Shown in pieces: positions 1-5,211 of a stretch of 7,991 bases of DNA. This stretch comes from Candidatus Nitrosopumilus sp. (GTDB lineage: Archaea; Thermoproteota; Nitrososphaeria; Nitrososphaerales; Nitrosopumilaceae): contig JABHXI010000008.1 in the NCBI GenBank assembly GCA_018657375.1, forward strand, positions 1 to 7,991. Direction: 5' to 3'. The notes beneath the pieces were generated by a model that worked only from the letters and a program-made list of their open reading frames with translations, searched no databases and was not told the origin of the DNA. The translations under genes and the position numbers were made by a program. Every line of letters starts with the position of its first letter. Position 1 is the first letter of the stretch.

Positions 1-96
1 CTTTCGTTTCTGTCTCCATAGCTGGACCTTTCACTTCTGCCACCGGATCTTTCGTTTCTGTCTCCATAGCTGGACCTTTCACTTCTGCCACCGGAT
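1..96 (-). repeat. 48-bp perfect tandem repeat in the nop5 tail, two full copies visible
   Basis: Positions 1-48 and 49-96 are identical 48-bp units, each 16 codons, so copy-number change would keep the reading frame. On the minus strand they encode repeats of SGGRSERSSYGDRNER. A related shorter block, 97-117, encodes an RSGGRRE-like segment, and 118-180 continues with degenerate Gly/Arg/Glu-rich coding. The array reaches the window edge, so the total copy number is unknown. Confidence 0.95.
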
Positions 97-1337
97 CTTT
101 CTCTTCTGCCACCGGATCTTTCGTTTCTACCTCCACCGCTTTCTCTTCTGCCTCCTTTTCTTTTACCTCCAAAGTTTCCATCATCATGCTGGAATTGTTG
201 AGGCGGTCTCAGGTCTTTTTCAGTTGGATTTTCATATTTTTTACCTATTTCACCCACTCTGATATTGAGTTTATCCAATAAAGTTTGATTCAATCCTTCG
301 CCGTAAACATCCACTCTTGCACCAATTACTGCTTTTGCAGCTACTGCTCGTGCAATTTTACCTCTTTGCCATCTAGGTGCTGCATGTACCATTGCATGCT
401 GGAATAACAATCCGTGCTTTGGTGGTTGTGATCCTGTTTTTAATGCTCTAAACAATGCTTTTTCAGCACCTAGCACTTGTATTGTACTTGCAGGCATTGA
501 TGCCATTTTTTTGAGACTTCCGGCTCTTCCCAAAATTCTTGCACCTACAGCACTACCAAGTATGGCTGTAACATTTGGTGCAATTTCGTGCATTTCTGAT
601 TCCACATGTTCTTCAAGTTTTTGACGTAACTCATGAAAATCTAAAATTTGTTTCGCAATTGATTGAACAATTGTTAAATTGATATCTGAAATATCTCCTC
701 CTCTACTTTTTGCTAAAATTAGTGATAGCATTTCTACTTTTGATTCTGGAAAACCTGCTTCTTCAAAAACTTGTTTTGACAATGATTCTCGTTTACCTGC
801 CATTACAATTTGTGAATATCCGTTAATGCTATCTATCATATTGTCTAATTCTGGAAAATGTAATCCGTACCACTCTCTAAGTCTTGAACTTAACCCATTT
901 GCTATTTTATCAATTTCATCCAATGAATTAATTGCTTGAATAATGTGAAGATCTGGACTTTGTGATACTTCTGTAACTTTTGAAGATGAAAATCCTAAAG
1001 CAAATTCTCTTAACTTTCCTAATGTATCTTGCAGGTTTGATGCAAATCCTGAATCGACAATTATTTGTGGTTTTGTTGATTGGATTTTTTCCAATTCCTC
1101 TGAATCCATAATGTGACAATCAATTGAAAATTTTTTCAAAATAGCAAGTAGTGATTCATCACTAACTGAAAAACCTCTTTGACTTTTAGCTAAATAATTT
1201 ATTATTTCGTTTAACTTTGATTCCTTATTTTTTACTGCAAGATATTCTTTAACTGGATTTGAAAATGGAAATGCCTTGTCTATTTTATCCTCATTTAATA
1301 CTGAAATCCCTAATTCTGTTAAAATTACCGAATACAT
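1..1337 (-). CDS. nop5: Nop5 (Nop56/58-like) core protein of the archaeal C/D-box sRNP, 3' end cut by the window edge
   Basis: Reading the minus strand from an ATG at 1337 gives 445 open codons that leave the window without a stop. Nop5 bridges L7Ae-bound C/D guide RNA and the methyltransferase fibrillarin in the RNP that 2'-O-methylates rRNA and tRNA. The NOP domain is clear at about residues 245-365: GSAVGARILGRAGSL, then GAEKALFRALKTG starting at residue 290, then PPKHGLLFQH and RGKIARAVAAKAVIGARVD, all family signatures. The N-terminal fibrillarin-binding part and the central helical part precede it. From about residue 381 the protein becomes an Arg/Gly/Ser/Glu-rich repeat tail (GGKRKGGRRESGGGRNERSG and onward), which is not usual for archaeal Nop5. 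An in-frame stop at 1350-1352 and a TATA-like box about 26 bp upstream fix the start. In archaea the fibrillarin gene commonly sits next to nop5, so it may lie just beyond the left edge (inference). Confidence 0.93.
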   Translation of the reverse strand, partial: MYSVILTELGISVLNEDKIDKAFPFSNPVKEYLAVKNKESKLNEIINYLAKSQRGFSVSDESLLAILKKFSIDCHIMDSEELEKIQSTKPQIIVDSGFASNLQDTLGKLREFALGFSSSKVTEVSQSPDLHIIQAINSLDEIDKIANGLSSRLREWYGLHFPELDNMIDSINGYSQIVMAGKRESLSKQVFEEAGFPESKVEMLSLILAKSRGGDISDINLTIVQSIAKQILDFHELRQKLEEHVESEMHEIAPNVTAILGSAVGARILGRAGSLKKMASMPASTIQVLGAEKALFRALKTGSQPPKHGLLFQHAMVHAAPRWQRGKIARAVAAKAVIGARVDVYGEGLNQTLLDKLNIRVGEIGKKYENPTEKDLRPPQQFQHDDGNFGGKRKGGRRESGGGRNERSGGRRERSGGRSERSSYGDRNERSGGRSERSSYGDRNE

Positions 1338-1359
1338 GACTAGTTGAACCTAGATCACC

Positions 1360-1368
1360 TTTAAAAAA
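1360..1368 (-). promoter_or_regulatory. TATA-like box of nop5
   Basis: The plus strand reads TTTAAAAAA here, so the minus strand has TTTTTTAAA. Its centre lies about 26 bp upstream of the nop5 ATG at 1337, which suits a leaderless archaeal transcript. It shares the 85-bp divergent region with the pyrD promoter. Confidence 0.55.
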
Positions 1369-1391
1369 TGTACTAGAACCTTAAATCAACT

Positions 1392-1399
1392 ATTATATT
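1392..1399 (+). promoter_or_regulatory. TATA-like box of pyrDK
   Basis: ATTATATT is centred about 27 bp upstream of the pyrD ATG at 1423, so transcription would start at or right beside the start codon. No Shine-Dalgarno-like sequence precedes the ATG, which agrees with a leaderless mRNA. Confidence 0.55.
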
Positions 1400-1422
1400 C
1401 GAAATTACTTTGATTTATCAAG

Positions 1423-2334
1423 ATGGAGCCAAGTCTTGCAACTTCTATAGCTGGAATTCAATTAGATAGACCTGCCATGCTTGCATCTGGAATTTTGGGA
1501 ATTTCTTTGGATGTGTTTAATCGATTATATCGTTCTGGAGCCGGAGCAGTTGTTAGTAAGTCTCTTAGCAATGAGCCTTGGGAAGGTTATCCAAATCCAA
1601 CTATTTTCAGTGTAAATGGAGGTGGATGGATTAATGCAGTTGGACTTTCAAATCCTGGAGCCCCAAATTTTGCTAAAATGATTGAATCTAATCAAGACGT
1701 TCCAATTATTGTGAGTTTAGTTGGTTCTGTTCCTGATGATTTTAAAATGATGATTGAGGAATTTAAAAATTGCAATGTAACTGCATTTGAATTAAATTTG
1801 TCTTGTCCACATGTTGCAAAAGTTGGTTTAGAGGTTGGAGATGATCCTGAATTAGTTAAGAAGATTGTAACTACTGTGAAAAACTCTACTAATGTTCCCG
1901 CAATTGCAAAAGTTGGTTTGGGTACGACCAATTATCTGAATACTGTTAAAACTGCAATTGATTCTGGAATCGATGCTATTACTGCAATTAACACTGTTAG
2001 GGCAATGGCTATAGATGTTGAAACTCAACGACCAATTCTTAGTAACAAGTTTGGGGGATTGTCTGGTACTCCGATTAAACCCATTGCACTAAGATGCGTT
2101 TATGAAATCTCTTCAAAATATGACATTCCGATAATTGGATGTGGTGGGATTTCTACATGGGAAGATGCAATTGAGTTTTTCTTAGCTGGTGCGTCTGCAA
2201 TTCAAATTGGTAGTGCAATAGGTGATAATTGGATTAATGTTTTTAATGATATTAACAAAGGCATATTGCAATACATGAAACAAAAAAATTATTCTACAGT
2301 AAATGAGATGGTGGGACTTGCAAAGAAATTCTAA
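1423..2334 (+). CDS. pyrD: Dihydroorotate dehydrogenase, class 1B catalytic (FMN) subunit
   Basis: The 303-residue product is a full-length class 1 dihydroorotate dehydrogenase, which oxidises dihydroorotate to orotate on FMN in de novo pyrimidine synthesis. Visible marks are PAMLASGILG near the N-terminus, the lysine of GAGAVVSKS (K46), NAVGLSNPG, the ELNLSCPH motif with the catalytic cysteine C128 that is typical of class 1, then FGGLSGTPIKPIALR and the phosphate-binding CGGISTWEDAIEF and GASAIQIGSA near the C-terminus. The next gene encodes the PyrK electron-transfer subunit and overlaps this one, so the pair should form the class 1B enzyme that passes electrons to NAD+. The ATG is chosen because an in-frame stop lies at 1411-1413 and a TATA-like box has leaderless spacing to it. 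The protein is cytoplasmic, with no signal peptide or membrane segment. Confidence 0.96.
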   Translation: MEPSLATSIAGIQLDRPAMLASGILGISLDVFNRLYRSGAGAVVSKSLSNEPWEGYPNPTIFSVNGGGWINAVGLSNPGAPNFAKMIESNQDVPIIVSLVGSVPDDFKMMIEEFKNCNVTAFELNLSCPHVAKVGLEVGDDPELVKKIVTTVKNSTNVPAIAKVGLGTTNYLNTVKTAIDSGIDAITAINTVRAMAIDVETQRPILSNKFGGLSGTPIKPIALRCVYEISSKYDIPIIGCGGISTWEDAIEFFLAGASAIQIGSAIGDNWINVFNDINKGILQYMKQKNYSTVNEMVGLAKKF

Positions 2335-3130
2335 TCATACTACAATTGTCACAATTGAAAAAGTAATTGATGAAACTCCTACTGTTAGAACTTTGGTTTT
2401 TTCAGATGATGTCATGCCAAATGTTTTACCTGGTCAATTTGCAATGGTTTGGATTCCTGGAATAAATGAATTGCCTATGAGTGTCATGATTTCTAAAGAA
2501 TCTGGAAAGGCTGCATTCACTGTACGTAAACATGGCCTTGCTTCTAGTGGATTGTTTAACATTCCATCTGGCGGAAAAATTGGAATTCGTGGCCCATATG
2601 GAAATGCTTTTGATATTAAATCTGGAAAACTTTTGTTAGTTGGTGGGGGAACTGGACTTGTTCCGATGATGCGATTACTTACTTTTGTAAAACCTACTGA
2701 CGATGTGACTGTTTTAATCGGTGCAAAATCTAAAAATGAAGTTTTCTTTGAATCTTTGGCAAATGATCTTTTAAAAAATAATGTTCACAATGTGATTGTT
2801 TCTACTGATGATGGAAGTTATGGTGAAAATGGATTTGTAACTGACGTTGTTGAAAAATTAGTAAGTGAATCTAATTTTGATGCTGTATACACTTGTGGAC
2901 CTGAGAAAATGATGTACAAAACTGTACAATCGGCACATTCTCGGGGAATTTTTGTTCAAGCAAGTCTTGAGCGTATGATGAAATGCGGTGTTGGAATTTG
3001 TGGTAGTTGCTGTGTTGGTGAGGATCTTGCTTGTAAGGATGGAACTATTTTTGATGGTAATCATCTCTCAAAAAACAAGGAATTTGGCTATTCTCATCGA
3101 AATAAGGCTGGAATTTCCGAAAATTACTGA
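2303..3130 (+). CDS. pyrK: Dihydroorotate dehydrogenase electron-transfer subunit (FAD, [2Fe-2S])
   Basis: The product, 275 residues from this ATG, belongs to the ferredoxin-reductase family and carries electrons from the FMN of PyrD through a [2Fe-2S] cluster and FAD to NAD+. An FAD-binding barrel occupies about residues 10-105 and includes RGPYGNAFD (R96). The NAD-binding domain begins with LLVGGGTGLVPMMRL (G114-G118). The C-terminal cluster motif is C228-x4-C233-x2-C236-x7-C244, the archaeal PyrK spacing, with one extra cysteine, C237. The start is uncertain. The ATG at 2303 overlaps pyrD by 32 bp and adds residues MRWWDL before the conserved part; a TTG at 2318, preceded by a weak GGTGGG, would give a more usual N-terminus. 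Either way the gene is translationally linked to pyrD, which fits a fixed subunit ratio. Confidence 0.95.
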   Translation: MRWWDLQRNSNHTTIVTIEKVIDETPTVRTLVFSDDVMPNVLPGQFAMVWIPGINELPMSVMISKESGKAAFTVRKHGLASSGLFNIPSGGKIGIRGPYGNAFDIKSGKLLLVGGGTGLVPMMRLLTFVKPTDDVTVLIGAKSKNEVFFESLANDLLKNNVHNVIVSTDDGSYGENGFVTDVVEKLVSESNFDAVYTCGPEKMMYKTVQSAHSRGIFVQASLERMMKCGVGICGSCCVGEDLACKDGTIFDGNHLSKNKEFGYSHRNKAGISENY

Positions 3131-3145
3131 TTTTTGCCCGTAAGG

Positions 3146-3151
3146 TTTAAA
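3146..3151 (+). promoter_or_regulatory. TATA-like box of the radical SAM gene
   Basis: TTTAAA is centred about 25 bp upstream of the GTG at 3173 and 33 bp upstream of the ATG at 3182, so a transcript would begin near 3173-3176. A second AT-rich stretch at 3160-3168 (TTAAATATT) is too close to the start codons to serve as the TATA box. The short T-run just before it (3131-3136) may end the pyrDK transcript. Confidence 0.4.
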
Positions 3152-3172
3152 CTCCATCGTTAAATATTCCGC

Positions 3173-4906
3173 GTGAAGAGAATGGGAACTCCTAAAATTG
3201 TTTTAACAGCTGATAGAACTTTGATGTCTCCTTATAGGGGATTGTCTTTGGCAACATTTTTTGGATGTGCACCTGCTTTGGATCCTAATCGAGACCCAAA
3301 GAGTTTTTGGTATAAAATTCTCGGCAAGCAAGTAACTCCAAAAGTTCTGTTTGATTTTATTTGTAATTGGTCACCTGACATTAACGGTGCAGCAAAATAT
3401 GCTCCATATGGATTAAGAAAATTGGAAGCTGGTCTACTGCGTGACGGCTTTGCACGAGAAGATGTGGTTGTTGCTCATCCAAACCATATTGAAAAATTCA
3501 TTGGTCCTGAAACTGAAGTTATTGGAACTTATGAAATGGATCCACTTGGAATGGGTCCAGTTACTATGACATTTACTTATGGAAGAAAACAAACATCTTA
3601 TGATGAATTTTACAATGCAGACTTGCATCATAGAATTAAAGCTGCCAAAGCTAGAACTGGAAGTAAAGCTAAAGTAATTTCTGGTGCATCTGGTACGTGG
3701 CAATATAATTATGATCCTGCAAAAATTGAAGAGTTTGGAATTTATGCAATTTTAGAAGGAGAGCTAGGTGGTATTGCCCCTGAAATTGATGGTCATGCTG
3801 GAAGATTTTTCAATTATTTGATTGACGGTGACTTTGAAAATATGGATCCTTTTAGAAAGAGAAGCGACTTTAAAGTTAACATAAAAGAATTTGAAAGAGA
3901 AGGAAAAAAAATGCATGGACGATTTGTCAATTTCTGGGATAGACCTGATTTAGAAGAAATTCCTGATATTGTAGAACCTAGCATGCATGGAATGGTTGAG
4001 GTGATGCGAGGTTGTGGGAGAGGATGTAAGTTTTGTGACGTCACATTAAGATCATTGAGATATTATCCTCCAGAGAAAGTAAAAAAGGAAATTGAAGTTA
4101 ACATTAAGAAAGGCGGATCAAAATCTGCATGGATTCACAGTGATGATATTTTCGTTTATGGTATGGACCCAAGAACTGCAAAAGGAATGGAGCCAAATCG
4201 AGAAGCATTAGAGGAGCTATTTACTGCAATCATGTCTACTGGTGTCGAACACACTAATCCAACTCATGGAACATTAGCTGGTGCAATTGCTGATGAAAAA
4301 CTTCTTCCTAATTTGTCTAGAATAATGAAAGCTGGTCCAGATAATATGATTGGTGTACAAGCTGGACTTGAAACCGGAAGCCTTAGATTAATTGGTAAAT
4401 ATGCTGATAGAAAACTTGCACCATATGATCCGTCTGAATGGCACTGGGTTGTAAAAGAAGGTGTAAAAACAATGAATGAAAATTATTGGATTCCTGCATT
4501 CACACTAATCATGGGTCTTGATAACGATGAAACTCCTGAGGATTCATGGGATACTATTAGATTACTTAGTGAATTAGAACATGAACAACCTGAATCTATG
4601 TTTACTGCTACTGCTCTAACTTTTGTTCCAATTGGATTGTTGGAATCCTCTCAGTTCTTTAACATTGGACAAGAGATGACACCTGCACAATTGGGAGTTC
4701 TTTACAAAACATGGCAACATAATTTCAAATATGCCATTCAAAAATTCATGACCAAAACAGGTGCAAAAGGACCTCAGAGATACTTCTTTAACGCTATTGC
4801 AAGATCTCTTGGAGGTGTTCCACTAGGTGCAATGGAAAAATATGCACGTAGAAAGAGCCCTGAACACGAGCGAGTCATTGAAACGATCAAAGCAAAGTAC
4901 TGGTAG
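3173..4906 (+). CDS. Radical SAM protein with cobalamin-binding-like N-terminus, substrate unknown
   Basis: The 577-residue product carries the radical SAM cluster motif C281-x3-C285-x2-C288 inside VMRGCGRGCKFCDVTLRSLR, followed by WIHSDDIFVYG, IGVQAGLETGSLRLIG and WIPAFTLIMGLDNDETPEDS, typical of the partial TIM barrel. The first ~260 residues resemble the Rossmann-like B12 domain of B12/radical SAM enzymes (VVVAHPNHIEKFIGPETEVI, MDPLGMGPV, VISGASGTW), but I do not see the cobalamin-ligating DxHxxG motif, so B12 binding is unproven. The C-terminal ~100 residues look helical and basic. Specific reaction: not recognised; methylation or a C-C bond-forming lipid or cofactor step are possibilities from the family only. 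The GTG at 3173 follows an in-frame stop at 3161-3163; an ATG at 3182, giving MGTPKIVLTADRTLMSPYRG, is an equally good start. The gene stands alone between promoters, so its neighbours say little about its role. Confidence 0.85.
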   Translation: MKRMGTPKIVLTADRTLMSPYRGLSLATFFGCAPALDPNRDPKSFWYKILGKQVTPKVLFDFICNWSPDINGAAKYAPYGLRKLEAGLLRDGFAREDVVVAHPNHIEKFIGPETEVIGTYEMDPLGMGPVTMTFTYGRKQTSYDEFYNADLHHRIKAAKARTGSKAKVISGASGTWQYNYDPAKIEEFGIYAILEGELGGIAPEIDGHAGRFFNYLIDGDFENMDPFRKRSDFKVNIKEFEREGKKMHGRFVNFWDRPDLEEIPDIVEPSMHGMVEVMRGCGRGCKFCDVTLRSLRYYPPEKVKKEIEVNIKKGGSKSAWIHSDDIFVYGMDPRTAKGMEPNREALEELFTAIMSTGVEHTNPTHGTLAGAIADEKLLPNLSRIMKAGPDNMIGVQAGLETGSLRLIGKYADRKLAPYDPSEWHWVVKEGVKTMNENYWIPAFTLIMGLDNDETPEDSWDTIRLLSELEHEQPESMFTATALTFVPIGLLESSQFFNIGQEMTPAQLGVLYKTWQHNFKYAIQKFMTKTGAKGPQRYFFNAIARSLGGVPLGAMEKYARRKSPEHERVIETIKAKYW

Positions 4907-4915
4907 TCACCCAAA

Positions 4916-4924
4916 TACATAAAT
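4916..4924 (+). promoter_or_regulatory. TATA-like box of the eS30 gene
   Basis: TACATAAAT is centred about 27 bp before the ATG at 4947, which predicts a leaderless transcript. It lies in the 40-bp gap after the radical SAM gene, so eS30 probably has its own promoter. Confidence 0.5.
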
Positions 4925-4946
4925 TCACTAATTCTTAACCTAAGTT

Positions 4947-5129
4947 ATGGCAACACACGGTTCACTTACCAAAGCTGGTAAGGTTAGAGGTCAAACCCCT
5001 AAAGTGGAAGGAAGAAAAATCGTAGGTGATAGTTCCAGCGTTGCAAATAAGAGTAATTTCAAAAAACGATTTGCTTTAGGTAGATATCCTGGACAAAACA
5101 AACCTGGTCAAAGACGAAAACGACGTTAA
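4947..5129 (+). CDS. rps30e: Small ribosomal subunit protein eS30
   Basis: This 60-residue, strongly basic protein matches eS30, an archaeal/eukaryal protein of the small ribosomal subunit. The diagnostic N-terminal block HGSLTKAGKVRGQTPKVE corresponds closely to the HGSL-x2-AGKVRGQTPKV block of eukaryotic eS30, which is made as a fusion to a ubiquitin-like domain; here no such fusion exists. The middle is divergent (VGDSSSVANKSNF), and the end is GQNKPGQRRKRR, an RNA-binding arginine/lysine tail. The length is near the family's normal size of about 55-60 residues. The gene is monocistronic by appearance, with a TATA-like box upstream and a T-rich stretch directly after the stop. Confidence 0.96.
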   Translation: MATHGSLTKAGKVRGQTPKVEGRKIVGDSSSVANKSNFKKRFALGRYPGQNKPGQRRKRR

Positions 5130-5156
5130 TTTTTCTTCTTAGTTTTTATAATTTTA
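5130..5156 (+). terminator. T-rich archaeal terminator after the eS30 gene
   Basis: Directly after the TAA stop the plus strand holds T-runs of 5, 5 and 4 separated by one to a few other bases. Intrinsic termination in archaea relies on such T-runs on the coding strand without needing a hairpin. It separates eS30 from radA. Confidence 0.5.
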
Positions 5157-5180
5157 CGATCAATTTTAAAACCAATACTG

Positions 5181-5188
5181 TTATAAAG
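5181..5188 (+). promoter_or_regulatory. TATA-like box of radA
   Basis: TTATAAAG is centred about 26 bp upstream of the radA ATG at 5211, so transcription should start at about that ATG. This is the best TATA match in the window. Confidence 0.65.
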
Positions 5189-5194
5189 TACTGG

Positions 5195-5211
5195 TACCGT
5201 ACTATACGGTA
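5195..5211. promoter_or_regulatory. Inverted repeat between TATA box and start of radA, candidate operator
   Basis: TACCGTA-CTA-TACGGTA is a perfect inverted repeat with 7-bp arms and a 3-bp spacer, and its last base is the A of the radA start codon. It lies just downstream of the TATA box and covers the predicted transcription start, where a bound protein would block RNA polymerase. Two further short palindromes, AGTACT (5187-5192) and GGTACC (5193-5198), adjoin or overlap it. Operator function is inference. Confidence 0.45.

Noticed and set aside
1..117. Possible CRISPR array from the regular repeats at the left edge
   Set aside because: The 48-bp units are directly adjacent with no unique spacers and lie in frame inside nop5, so this is a coding tandem repeat.
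679..939. Plus-strand open frame of 86 codons
   Set aside because: It lies wholly antisense to nop5, which has clear family motifs on the minus strand; the translation has no recognisable features.
3160..3168. TTAAATATT as the TATA box of the radical SAM gene
   Set aside because: A start site about 26 bp downstream would fall inside the conserved N-terminus, after both the GTG and ATG candidates; TTTAAA at 3146-3151 has better spacing.
3434..4044. Minus-strand open frames of 89 and 76 codons within the radical SAM gene
   Set aside because: Antisense to a well-supported coding region, without promoter or family features.
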